Assembly (NCBI RefSeq): GCF_002002925.1
Contig: NZ_CP019511.1
Coordinates: forward strand, 4,006,501 to 4,070,500
Length of the DNA: 64,000 nucleotides
Reading direction: 5' to 3'
DNA from: Sphingomonas sp. LM7
GTDB lineage: Bacteria; Pseudomonadota; Alphaproteobacteria; Sphingomonadales; Sphingomonadaceae
The translations under genes were made by a program, and so were the position numbers. Within the stretch, counting starts at the first letter, position 1, and every line of letters begins with the position of its first letter. This document shows, in pieces, positions 17,731 through 25,521 of this stretch. The notes below the pieces were generated by a model, which was given only the letters and a program-made list of their open reading frames with translations, had not been told where the DNA came from and did no database searches.

Positions 17731-18360
17731 ATGGAACCCGTTCGCCAGGTCGAGGGGCGCGCCTACCCATGGGGCGCCAAGAATATCGACACCGACATCA
17801 TCATCCCTGCGCACTGGCTCAAGACCACGACGCGTGAGGGCCTCGGCAAGGGCGCGTTCGAGACCGTCCGCGCCCAGCCCGGCAACATCTTCGATGATCC
17901 GCGCTATGCCGGTGCGCCGGTGCTCATCGCCGGCGACAATTTCGGCTGCGGATCGAGCCGCGAGCACGCCGCCTGGGCGCTCGCCGATCTGGGCATCAAG
18001 GCAGTGATCGCACCCAGCTTCTCGGACATCTTCTCGGGCAACGCCTTCAAGAACGGCATCGTCCCGGTGGTGCTCCCGCAGGAAGCGATCGACCGTCTCG
18101 TCGAAGTCGCCCGTGACAATGAAGTCACCGTCGATCTGGAGACGATGACCGTCACCACCCCCTTTCAGGACCGCTTTCCCTTCGAGCTCGACGCCTTCCG
18201 CCGCCAGTGCCTGCTGGAAGGACTGGACGAGATCGGCATGACACTGGCAAAAGATACCGAGATTTCGAAATACGAATCCGGTGTCGCCTCTTTGCGCCCC
18301 TGGATCACAGTGGGAGCAGGCAATGAAGGCACTTCTGTCGCAGGCGCCGGGCGGACCTGA
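17731..18360 (+). CDS. leuD: 3-isopropylmalate dehydratase, small subunit
   Basis: A 209-residue swivel subunit that pairs with LeuC. Family landmarks are [14 protein letters not shown] near the N-terminus and the substrate loop [15 protein letters not shown] about residue 70. I chose the ATG at 17731 behind CCGGAG; a TTG three bases earlier is also in frame. Its last 38 bases overlap the start of the downstream quinone reductase, whose ribosome site therefore lies inside leuD. Confidence 0.96.
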   Translation: MEPVRQVEGRAYPWGAKNIDTDIIIPAHWLKTTTREGLGKGAFETVRAQPGNIFDDPRYAGAPVLIAGDNFGCGSSREHAAWALADLGIKAVIAPSFSDIFSGNAFKNGIVPVVLPQEAIDRLVEVARDNEVTVDLETMTVTTPFQDRFPFELDAFRRQCLLEGLDEIGMTLAKDTEISKYESGVASLRPWITVGAGNEGTSVAGAGRT

Positions 18361-19318
18361 AACTCTAAGCGTATCCGAACTACCCGATCCGGTGCCGGAC
18401 AAGGGCCAGGTCGTCGTCGCGGTCCGGGCGTGCGCGATCAACTATCCCGACGTCCTGATCATCGAGGACAAATACCAGTTCAAGCCGCCGCGCCCCTTCG
18501 CGCCGGGCGGCGAAATCGCCGGCCTCGTCGAGGCGGTGGGTGAGGGCGTAACCCGCTTCGCGCCCGGCGATCGCGTCCTTGGCGTGATCGGCAATGGCGG
18601 GCTGGTCGAGAAAGTCGCAGTCGATGCCGCGCGGCTCTATCCGCTCCCCGAAGGCCGCAGCTTCGAGGAAGGCGCGGCGCTGCTGCTCACCTACGCCACC
18701 ACGATCCACGCATTGCTCGACCGCGGCCATCTGAAGGCCGGAGAGACGCTGCTCATCCTCGGCGCGGCCGGTGGCGTCGGCCTCGCCGCGATCGAGCTCG
18801 GCAAGGCGTTCGGCGCCCGCGTCGTCGCCGCGGTTTCCTCCGAGGAAAAGGCCGAGGCCGCGCGCGCCGCCGGCGCCGACGAAACGCTGGTCTATCCAAG
18901 CGCGCCGTTCGACAAGGAGCAGTCCAAGGCGCTCAGTGAGGCGTTCAAGGCCGCAGTCGGTCCCAAGGGCGCGGACGTCGTCTACGATCCCGTCGGCGGC
19001 GACTATGCCGAGCCCGCTCTGCGCGCGATCGGCTGGGAAGGGCGCTATCTGGTGGTCGGCTTCCCCGCCGGCATCCCCAAGCTGCCGCTCAACCTCACCT
19101 TGCTCAAGAGCTGCGACGTCTGCGGCGTGTTCTGGGGCGCCTTCGCCGCACGCGACCCGCAGGCCAACCAGGCGCATGTCGAGCATCTGTTCAAGCTGTG
19201 GAGCGAAGGCAAGATCGCCCCCCGCGTAACCGAAACCTTCGCGCTCGAGGATGGCGGCAAGGCCATCGCCAAGATGGCCGCGCGTCAGGCGATCGGCAAA
19301 CTGGTGGTGACCATTTAG
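18323..19318 (+). CDS. Zinc-free medium-chain dehydrogenase, NADPH:quinone oxidoreductase-like
   Basis: A 331-residue medium-chain reductase of the quinone oxidoreductase group. It has the GroES-like N-terminal domain with CAINYPDVL, the nucleotide loop [19 protein letters not shown] (AAxGGVG) and lacks the catalytic and structural zinc cysteine pattern of alcohol dehydrogenases. Substrates for relatives include quinones and enones; the natural one is unknown. The ATG at 18323 is inside leuD, preceded by GGGAGCAGG, implying coupled translation. Ends seven bases before a long inverted repeat. Confidence 0.9.
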   Translation: MKALLSQAPGGPETLSVSELPDPVPDKGQVVVAVRACAINYPDVLIIEDKYQFKPPRPFAPGGEIAGLVEAVGEGVTRFAPGDRVLGVIGNGGLVEKVAVDAARLYPLPEGRSFEEGAALLLTYATTIHALLDRGHLKAGETLLILGAAGGVGLAAIELGKAFGARVVAAVSSEEKAEAARAAGADETLVYPSAPFDKEQSKALSEAFKAAVGPKGADVVYDPVGGDYAEPALRAIGWEGRYLVVGFPAGIPKLPLNLTLLKSCDVCGVFWGAFAARDPQANQAHVEHLFKLWSEGKIAPRVTETFALEDGGKAIAKMAARQAIGKLVVTI

Positions 19319-19324
19319 CCCCTG

Positions 19325-19416
19325 CCCTTCAGGGGAGGGGTGGGGGGTGGGGCCTGTCCGTCTCACCGAGCCCAAGGCCCGCCGCGCTGCCCCACCCCAA
19401 CCCCTCCCCTGAAGGG
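19325..19416. repeat. GC-rich inverted repeat, dispersed family
   Basis: Arms of 17 bases (CCCTTCAGGGGAGGGGT at 19325-19341 and its complement at 19400-19416) enclose a 58-base centre. The arm sequence is shared with the accC terminator at 2504-2529 and with a third partial copy at 19411-19423, marking a genome-wide repeat family. Placed just after the quinone reductase stop, it can also act as a terminator. Confidence 0.75.
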
Positions 19417-19491
19417 GAGGGGCTTAGAGAGTTGCCTTGCCCTTCCACCCCTCCTATCTCGGCACAAACCGACATCAAAGGGCAGCACCAC

Positions 19492-19815
19492 ATGACCACA
19501 TTCGACGATCGCGAGCGCGCATTCGAGGCGAAATACGCCCGTGACGAGGACATGGCGTTCCGCGTCTCGGCGCGGCGCAACCGTCTGCTCGGTCAGTGGG
19601 CGGCCGCCAAGATGAACCTCACGCCCGAAGAGACCGACGCCTATGCCAAGGCCGTCGTCCAGGCCGATTTCGAGGAAGCCGGCGACGAGGACGTGATCCG
19701 CAAGCTGCTGGGCGACCTGCTCGCCGCGGGTGTCGAAGTCGACGATGCGACGATCCGCCAGGCGATTTCGGAGCAGACCGTCGAGGCGCGTCGCCAGCTG
19801 ATGGAATCGAAGTAA
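19492..19815 (+). CDS. DUF1476 protein, F1-ATPase zeta-type inhibitor family
   Basis: A 107-residue, all-helical charged protein of the DUF1476 family (starts TTFDDRERAFEAKYARDED, ends VEARRQLMESK). In Paracoccus and relatives, members of this family are the zeta subunit that binds F1-ATPase and blocks ATP hydrolysis, through an N-terminal inhibitory segment. The conserved FAHDEDMAFR-like block (YARDEDMAFRVSARRN) is visible. It is two bases upstream of bolA and likely in one transcript with bolA and the glutaredoxin gene. Confidence 0.88.
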   Translation: MTTFDDRERAFEAKYARDEDMAFRVSARRNRLLGQWAAAKMNLTPEETDAYAKAVVQADFEEAGDEDVIRKLLGDLLAAGVEVDDATIRQAISEQTVEARRQLMESK

Positions 19816-19816
19816 C

Positions 19817-20056
19817 ATGGCGATGGCCGCGGCCGAGATCGAGGAACTGATCCGCGCGGGCATCCCCGATGCCCGCGTCGAGATCACCGATCTCGCCGGC
19901 GACGGCGACCACTATGCAGCACGCGTCGTCGCCCCCATGTTCAAGGGGATGCCGCGCGTGCGCCAGCACCAGGCGGTTTATGCAGCGCTCGGCGGGCGCA
20001 TGGGCGGCGTGCTTCACGCGCTCCAGCTGACCACCGAAGCGCCAGCCGAGGAGTAA
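19817..20056 (+). CDS. BolA family protein
   Basis: A 79-residue BolA-like protein. The family pattern is present: IRAGIPDARVEITDLAGDGDHYAARVVAPMFKGMPRVRQHQAVYAAL, given here only as positions 13-59, including the invariant histidine of the VRQHQ segment used as an iron-sulfur ligand when bound to a monothiol glutaredoxin. The next gene is exactly such a glutaredoxin, four bases downstream. It probably works in iron-sulfur cluster trafficking. Confidence 0.92.
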   Translation: MAMAAAEIEELIRAGIPDARVEITDLAGDGDHYAARVVAPMFKGMPRVRQHQAVYAALGGRMGGVLHALQLTTEAPAEE

Positions 20057-20060
20057 TATA

Positions 20061-20393
20061 GTGACCGACGAAGTTCAGGACCGCATCCAGGGTCTGGTGG
20101 ACGCCAGCCCCGTGCTCCTTTTCATGAAGGGCAGCCCGCTCTTCCCGCAATGCGGCTTTTCCAGCCGGGCGATTGCCATCCTCAACCATCTCGGCGTCGA
20201 ATTCGAGAGCGTCGACGTGCTCCAGGACCAGGGCGTGCGCCAGGGCATCAAGGCGTTCTCGGACTGGCCGACGATCCCCCAGCTTTATGTGAAGGGCGAA
20301 TTCGTCGGCGGATCGGACATCATGATGGAGATGTACGAGAGCGGCGAACTCGCCCAGCTGATGGCCGACAAGGGCGTCGCCGCGCAGGGCTGA
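20061..20393 (+). CDS. grxD: Monothiol glutaredoxin, Grx4/GrxD family
   Basis: A 110-residue monothiol glutaredoxin with the CGFS active site (FPQCGFSSRA) that holds a [2Fe-2S] cluster between two subunits with glutathione. Other landmarks are MKGSPLFPQ, WPTIPQLYV and GGSDIMMEMYESGEL. GTG start at 20061 sits behind a GAGGAG that belongs to the bolA end. Linkage to bolA is the widespread Grx4-BolA pair that hands clusters to other proteins and senses iron. Confidence 0.96.
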   Translation: MTDEVQDRIQGLVDASPVLLFMKGSPLFPQCGFSSRAIAILNHLGVEFESVDVLQDQGVRQGIKAFSDWPTIPQLYVKGEFVGGSDIMMEMYESGELAQLMADKGVAAQG

Positions 20394-20411
20394 AGCCTGA
20401 TATCCTAAAGT

Positions 20412-20519
20412 CGTCACCCCGGCCTTGTGCCGGGGTCCACCGCGCCGCGATGGAAAAGCAGGAGGCTCCTGCTGGTCGCCCGGCCTCCCGGTGGACCCCG
20501 GCACAAGGCCGGGGTGACG
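20412..20519. repeat. Dispersed inverted repeat with nested palindromic arms
   Basis: Arms of about 30 bases (20412-20442 and 20489-20519) are inverse complements, starting CGTCACCCCGGCCTTGTGCC and ending in the mirror image. Each arm is itself a hairpin (CCCCGGC/GCCGGGG). The same design, with the same arm sequence apart from the loop, recurs at 49454-49556. Such elements sit between genes in sphingomonads and act as repeats of the REP type. Confidence 0.8.
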
Positions 20520-20908
20520 TGTGTATGAGGCCCATCGGTGTTCCGACGAAGGCCGAACCTGGCAAATGGGTAGGACGCCGGCCAACGCTCCAGCCTTCGC
20601 TGAATCACGAAATCGCTCGAACCCGCCGAGTCGCGCATCGATGTGGGGAAACCCGGGTCGGGTGGGTCGACGCGAGACCGGTAAGTAAGCGGTCGACCCA
20701 CCCTGGAATGAAGCGTCAAAACGCTCGGGTGCGCTATACTTTGCACTCGCCGTGCCAGTTTCCGCCAACCGCGGTTTTCCAATGCCTTCAGTGGTTAACG
20801 TCACAATTCACCACCGCACGCCTGTAAATTTCCCCGACAGGCAGGGCCCCGGTGGCTGCGGTCACCGTAGCCGCTGTCAGAATCCATTCATCCAGCGTTC
20901 ACCCCATT
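20520..20908. other. Non-coding stretch upstream of the blaI-like gene
   Basis: No convincing gene. It holds a 12-base perfect inverted repeat GGGTGGGTCGAC/GTCGACCCACCC (20660-20671 and 20692-20703) with a 20-base loop, and A+T-richer sequence from about 20780 that may contain the blaI promoter. Confidence 0.6.
20660..20703. repeat. Perfect 12-bp inverted repeat
   Basis: GGGTGGGTCGAC and its exact complement, 20 bases apart, in the non-coding gap between grxD and the blaI-like gene. It has no U-tract and lies 270 bases past the grxD stop, so it is more likely a repeat element or protein-binding site than a terminator. Confidence 0.6.
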
Positions 20909-20945
20909 GACTACAGACGTAATCGAGACGATTACACAAGTAGTC
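20909..20945 (+). promoter_or_regulatory. Nested palindromic operator of the blaI-like gene
   Basis: An inner palindrome GTAATCG-AGA-CGATTAC (20919-20935) sits symmetrically within an outer one GACTAC...GTAGTC (20909-20914 and 20940-20945), and the ACA/TGT-like triplets flanking the inner arms recall the TACAnnTGTA boxes of BlaI and MecI. It lies 14 bases upstream of the start codon, an ideal place for autorepression by the encoded repressor. Confidence 0.75.
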
Positions 20946-20958
20946 GAAAGAGGGACTC

Positions 20959-21327
20959 ATGACCGAACGGATCAGCGACGCCGAACATGCCGTGATGGAA
21001 GTGCTCTGGGAGGAGTCGCCGCTCACGGCGCAGGAAGTGGCCGAGCGTGTGCCCGCCGAGCGGGACTGGAGTGCGAACACCGTCAAGACGCTGCTCGGGC
21101 GCCTGCTCGCCAAGAGCGTCATCGCCCATGAGGAAGACGGTCGCCGCTATCGCTACCGGCCGCTGGTCGATCGCGTGGACTATGTCGGCGGCGAATCGCG
21201 CCGCTTCATGGACCGGCTGTTCGGCGGCAAGCTCACGCCCCTGGTCGCACATCTCGCCGAGCGCGACGCGATCACCGACCAGGACATCGCCGAGATCGAA
21301 GCGCTGCTGAAGGAGCTGAAGTCATGA
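20959..21327 (+). CDS. BlaI/MecI/CopY-family repressor
   Basis: A 122-residue winged-helix repressor of the BlaI group. The N-terminal block SDAEHAVMEVLWEESPLTAQEVAERV, at residues 5-30, is the family helix-turn-helix, followed by WSANTVKTLLGRLLAK (recognition helix) and the wing VIAHEEDGRRYRYRPLV. Such proteins bind as dimers through a C-terminal helical region and are cut by their partner protease. The next gene, overlapping by four bases, encodes that partner. Its likely operator is the palindrome at 20909-20945. Confidence 0.92.
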   Translation: MTERISDAEHAVMEVLWEESPLTAQEVAERVPAERDWSANTVKTLLGRLLAKSVIAHEEDGRRYRYRPLVDRVDYVGGESRRFMDRLFGGKLTPLVAHLAERDAITDQDIAEIEALLKELKS

Positions 21328-22811
21328 TCGGCTGGGCACTCGAGACCTTCGTCGCCACCACGCTGCTGATGCTGCTCGTGCTGGCGGTCCGTGCGCCGGT
21401 GCGGAAAACGTTCGGGCCGCACATGGCCTATGCGTTGTGGCTGCTGCCGGTGGCGCGCCTGCTCCTCCCGCCGCTCCCGCAAAGCTGGCACGAGCAGGCG
21501 GCGGCCCCGGTCGCCGCGGCGAGCGACATCGTCGCGATCTATATCGTCGAGCCGCTCGGCGCGGCACCTTCGGCCGGCGCCGAAGCCAGCTTCGGGCTAT
21601 GGATGGTGGTATTGCTGGCCTGGGCGCTCGGCGCTGCGGCATTCCTCGCCTATCACCTTATCGCGCACGGTCGCTACACCGCCAATCTGCTGCGCCGCGC
21701 GCGCATCGACCGGACGGTTGCGCAGGGCAAGGTCCGCGTGATCGAGACCGACGCCGCGCACGGCCCTTTGGCCTTCGGCGTCTTTCGCAAATATGTCGCG
21801 TTCCCGCGCGATTTCTCGGAGCGCTATGACGAGCAGGAGCGCGATCTCGCGCTCGCCCACGAGCTCGGCCACCACATTCGCGGCGACTTGATCGCGAACT
21901 GGGTCGCGCTGATCGTCCTCGCGCTCCACTGGTTCAATCCGATCGCCTGGCGGGCCTTCCGCGCCTTCCGCGCCGATCAGGAAATGGCTTGCGACGCCCT
22001 CGTGCTCGCCGGCCGCGCCCAGGCACTGCGCCATGCCTATGGCCGTGCGATCGTCAAGTCCGCGCATGGGGGTGCGGTCTCGGCGGCCTGTCACTTGCAC
22101 ACGATCAACGAAGTCAAAGGGAGGTTACGCATGCTTTCGAAGACCCGGCAATTTTCCCCCACCCGCGCTGCCACCGGCCTGATCGGCATCGGTGCGCTCT
22201 CGGTCGCCGCGCTGGGGTTCACCGCTTCTGGCACCCAGGCGGCGGAGACGCTCAAGAGCAAGGTCGAGACCGTTACCGGCGTGGCGTTGGGCCAGGAAAT
22301 GCCCGCGCCGCCGGCCGCGCCCGCCGCGGTGGAAGCCCCCGAGGCACCCGAAGCGCCCGAGCCACCCGCCGCCGTCGATGGCCCGCACAAGATCGAGCGC
22401 CACGTCTATCGCATCAGCGATGACAAGGACGGCAAGCGCATTCGCAAGATGGTCGACGGCAGCAAGGATGAAGTGGCAATGCCCGATGTCGAGGCGATCC
22501 GCGCATCGATCCCCGAGGTCCGCGACGGCAAGTGCGGCATGGGGCCCAGGCCCACCGTCGAGCACCGCACCGACAACGGCAAGAAGATCATGATCATCTG
22601 CACCGATCGGATCGAGATGGCTGCAGCCGATGGCGCGCGCATCGCGCTTCGCCACAAGGCAATGGGTATGGAGAGCGCCCGTATGGGCCTGCGCATGGCA
22701 CGCCGCTCGATCGAGAACGAACCGAAAATCACCGGCGAAGAGCGCGCCAAGGCGCTCAAGGGCATCGACGAGGCTATGGCCGAGATCGACAAGCAGCGCG
22801 ATCAGGACTGA
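21324..22811 (+). CDS. BlaR1/MecR1-like M56 membrane metallopeptidase
   Basis: A 495-residue sensor-protease. The first about 110 residues contain two or three membrane helices, and the zinc site is the M56 motif LAHELGHHIRGDL, with a second membrane pair around LIVLALHWFNPIAWR. After residue about 270 comes another hydrophobic segment and then a periplasmic tail with an Ala/Pro/Glu-rich spacer (EAPEAPEAPEPPAAV) and a charged domain. That tail is not a penicillin-binding domain, so beta-lactam sensing is unlikely; the signal is unknown. Overlaps blaI-like by four bases (ATGA). Confidence 0.88.
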   Translation: MIGWALETFVATTLLMLLVLAVRAPVRKTFGPHMAYALWLLPVARLLLPPLPQSWHEQAAAPVAAASDIVAIYIVEPLGAAPSAGAEASFGLWMVVLLAWALGAAAFLAYHLIAHGRYTANLLRRARIDRTVAQGKVRVIETDAAHGPLAFGVFRKYVAFPRDFSERYDEQERDLALAHELGHHIRGDLIANWVALIVLALHWFNPIAWRAFRAFRADQEMACDALVLAGRAQALRHAYGRAIVKSAHGGAVSAACHLHTINEVKGRLRMLSKTRQFSPTRAATGLIGIGALSVAALGFTASGTQAAETLKSKVETVTGVALGQEMPAPPAAPAAVEAPEAPEAPEPPAAVDGPHKIERHVYRISDDKDGKRIRKMVDGSKDEVAMPDVEAIRASIPEVRDGKCGMGPRPTVEHRTDNGKKIMIICTDRIEMAAADGARIALRHKAMGMESARMGLRMARRSIENEPKITGEERAKALKGIDEAMAEIDKQRDQD

Positions 22812-22904
22812 CGAGAGGGGAGGGGATTTCCGCAATAGCCCCGCGGAAACCCTTCAACGGCGGGGCCGGCTCAACTCCTTCGTAGCCGGCCCCGTTTCTT
22901 ATTC

Positions 22905-23036
22905 GAGTATCCTCCCCCGCCTGGGGGAGGTAGCGCCGAAGGCGACGGAGGGGGGAGGTAGGCGACGAACAAGCCGCTTTGCTTCCTCCGCTCCGTCACG
23001 CCGCGCCTGATACCTTCCCCTGGCAGGGGGGAGGAT
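22905..23036. repeat. Dispersed GC-rich repeat
   Basis: Contains hairpin TCCTCCCCC...GGGGGAGG at its left edge (22909-22929), the phrase GCGCCGAAGGCGACGGAGG, and an inverse CTCCGCTCCGTCAC with ACCTTCCCCTGG...AGGGGGGAGG at the right. This bracketed layout is typical of sphingomonad intergenic repeats. It follows the M56 peptidase gene; a shorter hairpin GCGGAAACC...GGGGCCGGC region before it may be that gene's terminator. Confidence 0.6.
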
Positions 23037-23091
23037 TGCGGCGAACAGGCTTGGCCTTGTCTAAACCCCTGCCACCCGCCACATCCCCTGC

Positions 23092-23949
23092 ATGATCGAG
23101 GCTCCCACTGGCGTCGCGCTCGCGGTCGAGCCGCTTGTCACGCGCGTCCTCGCCCCCAATCCGTCTCCCTTCACTTATACCGGCACCCAGGCCTATCTGG
23201 TCGGCACCACCGATCTCGCCGTGATCGATCCGGGCCCCGACGATCCCGCGCACCTCGACGCGCTGGTCGCAGCCATCGCCGGGCGCCGCGTCGTCGCGAT
23301 CCTTTGCACCCACACCCACCGCGACCACAGCCCCGCCGCCGCGCCGCTCAAGGCCGCGACCGGCGCGCCGATCATCGGCTGCGCGCCGCTGACCCTGAAC
23401 GACGCCGGCCCGCGCGCCGATGCCGCGTTCGACACGGCCTATACTCCCGATCGCATCCTCACCGACGGCGAGAGCATCACCGGCACCGGCTGGACGCTCA
23501 CCGCGATCGCCACGCCCGGCCACACCTCGAACCACCTCGCCTTCGCGCTTCCCGAGGCCGGCGCGCTGTTCACCGGCGACCATGTCATGGGCTGGTCCAC
23601 CACCGTCGTCGCGCCTCCGGATGGCGACATGGCCGCGTACATGGCCAGCCTCCACAAGCTCATGGCCCGCGAAGACCGCATCTATTACCCCGCGCATGGC
23701 GACGCGATCGAGAACCCCCGCCGCTTTGTCCGCGGCCTGCTGGGCCATCGCAAGCAGCGCGAGGGCCAGATCCTCCGCCTGCTCCGCGAGGACATCGGCG
23801 CCGTCCCTGCGATGGTCGCGCGCATGTATGTCGGCCTCGATCCGCGCCTCACCGGCGCCGCCGGCCGTTCTGTGCTCGCCCATCTGCTCGACCTGCGCGC
23901 CCGCGGCCTCGTCCAGGGGGAGGGCGACGCATGGAAGCTCGCGGCATGA
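23092..23949 (+). CDS. MBL-fold metallo-hydrolase
   Basis: A 285-residue metallo-beta-lactamase-fold hydrolase with the zinc motif CTHTHRDHSPAA (HxHxDH type), the later His in ATPGHTSNHL, and the Asp/His pair in FTGDHVMGW and YYPAHGDAIE. The C-terminal 80 residues (HRKQREGQIL... ARMYVGLD) form the helical winged part found in the LACTB2-like/hydroxyacylglutathione hydrolase-like group, whose relatives include endoribonucleases. Exact substrate unknown. It ends inside the start of the DUF4230 gene. Confidence 0.9.
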   Translation: MIEAPTGVALAVEPLVTRVLAPNPSPFTYTGTQAYLVGTTDLAVIDPGPDDPAHLDALVAAIAGRRVVAILCTHTHRDHSPAAAPLKAATGAPIIGCAPLTLNDAGPRADAAFDTAYTPDRILTDGESITGTGWTLTAIATPGHTSNHLAFALPEAGALFTGDHVMGWSTTVVAPPDGDMAAYMASLHKLMAREDRIYYPAHGDAIENPRRFVRGLLGHRKQREGQILRLLREDIGAVPAMVARMYVGLDPRLTGAAGRSVLAHLLDLRARGLVQGEGDAWKLAA

Positions 23950-24629
23950 TGCGCTGGGGTTGCCTAAAGTTCGGGGCGCTGCTCGCCGCGGTCGTCGTCG
24001 CGATCCTCGCCGGCTTCTGGTTCCTCGGCGACACGATGAAGAGCCAGTTCCGCGGCCCCGACCCGGTCACCGTCGCCCAGGCCAGCCTGCAAGGGCTGCG
24101 CGAGCAGAACCGCCTGTCCACCTTCGCCGCGCGCTATGTCGCGGTGGTCACCTCGCGCCAGAGCCGCCTTGGCATGACTGCCGAGAAGACGCTGATCATG
24201 CCCGGCATGGTCCGCTACGAAGTCGATCTCGCCAAGCTCCAGCAGAAGAGCCTCGCCTGGGATGCAGCCAATAAGCGCCTGACGATCATCCTGCCGCCGC
24301 TCGAAGTGATCGGCCCAGACGTCGATCTCGATGGCATCCGCGAATATTCGCAAGGCGGCATGCTGATGCGCTTCACCGATGTCGAGAAGCAACTCGACGC
24401 CGCCAACCGCAAGGCCGGCCAGCAGGAACTCATCAACCAGGCCCGCAGCCCCATGCCGGTCAAGCTCGCCAAGGACGCCACTCGCCGCGCGATCGAACGC
24501 AGCTTCGCGATGCCGCTCAAGGCCGCGGGGCTCGACGCCAAGGTCGCGGTGTTCTTCCCCGACGAGCGCCCGACCGAGGATTGGGACCGCTCACGGCGCC
24601 CCGAGGATGTACTCGCCAATAAATGGTAG
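23946..24629 (+). CDS. DUF4230 domain membrane-anchored protein
   Basis: A 227-residue protein with one N-terminal transmembrane helix (LKFGALLAAVVVAILAGFWFLGD) and a DUF4230 domain outside the membrane. The family segments VTVAQASLQGLREQNRLSTF and GMVRYEVDLAKL are visible. Function of the family is not known; it occurs in many bacteria as a single-pass anchored protein. Start codon overlaps the MBL gene stop (ATGA), so the two are co-translated. Confidence 0.85.
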   Translation: MMRWGCLKFGALLAAVVVAILAGFWFLGDTMKSQFRGPDPVTVAQASLQGLREQNRLSTFAARYVAVVTSRQSRLGMTAEKTLIMPGMVRYEVDLAKLQQKSLAWDAANKRLTIILPPLEVIGPDVDLDGIREYSQGGMLMRFTDVEKQLDAANRKAGQQELINQARSPMPVKLAKDATRRAIERSFAMPLKAAGLDAKVAVFFPDERPTEDWDRSRRPEDVLANKW

Positions 24630-24686
24630 CTCGCCGCGCTGGCCTCGGTTAGCGTTCTCCCTTCGTGAATGTGAAGGGGATGGCAC

Positions 24687-25475
24687 ATGGCGACACTGGC
24701 GGGACCGCGCCCGGGATATGGCAGCGACGATCGTTTTTTCCTGACAATGGCAGTGGCGATGGCGCTGACCATCGTCGCCGGCTTCTCGCTGCAGCTGGCG
24801 ATGGGCCGCTCGACCTTCGCCGCGCCGCCGCTCGTGCACCTCCACGCCTTCATATTCTTCGGCTGGGTTGCGCTCTACGTCACCCAGAACGTCCTGGTCA
24901 CCCGCGGTTCGATCGCGCTGCATCGCCGGCTCGGCTGGCTCGGCGCGGGCTGGGCGAGCGCGATGATCGTCGTCGGCATCTACACCACCGTGACGATGGC
25001 GCGGAACGGCGCCACGCCCTTCTTCTTCCTCCCCGCCTATTTCCTCGTGATGAACGGCCTTGCGATCCTTTGCTTCGGCGGGCTGGTCGCCGCGGCGATC
25101 CTGCTGCGCAAGCGTACCGAATGGCATCGGCGGCTGCTGTTCTGCGCGATGGCGACGCTCACCGGGCCGGCGTTCGGCCGGTTGCTGCCGATGCCGCTGA
25201 TGATCCCCTATGCCGAGTGGGGCGTATTCGCCGCCGTGATGATCTGGCCGGGAATCGCGATGATCGCCGACCTGCGCCGTCGCGGCCACGTCCATCCAGC
25301 CTTGTGGTGGGGCGCCGGCACGATCGCCGCAGTCCAGGCCGCAATGACCCTCGTCACCCATAGCGCGCTGGGCGTCGCGCTCTACGCCGCTGCCACCGCA
25401 GGCACGCCCGGTGCCGACGTTCCGCCGCTCGAGTTTCCGCCGCCGCCCGCTGGTCCCTTGATCACCGGGCGCTAG
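24687..25475 (+). CDS. Polytopic membrane protein of unknown function
   Basis: A 262-residue protein with about six or seven predicted transmembrane helices. Histidines that could bind haem or act in proton transfer sit in [21 protein letters not shown] and EWHRRLLF. This layout is like the DUF2306-type membrane proteins common in sphingomonads, but I cannot name a function. It ends with a proline-rich tail ([12 protein letters not shown]). Precedes nadA by 46 bases. Confidence 0.75.
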   Translation: MATLAGPRPGYGSDDRFFLTMAVAMALTIVAGFSLQLAMGRSTFAAPPLVHLHAFIFFGWVALYVTQNVLVTRGSIALHRRLGWLGAGWASAMIVVGIYTTVTMARNGATPFFFLPAYFLVMNGLAILCFGGLVAAAILLRKRTEWHRRLLFCAMATLTGPAFGRLLPMPLMIPYAEWGVFAAVMIWPGIAMIADLRRRGHVHPALWWGAGTIAAVQAAMTLVTHSALGVALYAAATAGTPGADVPPLEFPPPPAGPLITGR

Positions 25476-25521
25476 GGCGCCATTTGGGGCCCGTACCGCT
25501 TTCGGAAGGGCTCACGGACAC

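Noticed and set aside
20150..20827. Frame running through glutaredoxin and the following repeats
   Set aside because: It starts out of frame within grxD and reads through inverted repeats; repeat-encoded and non-globular.
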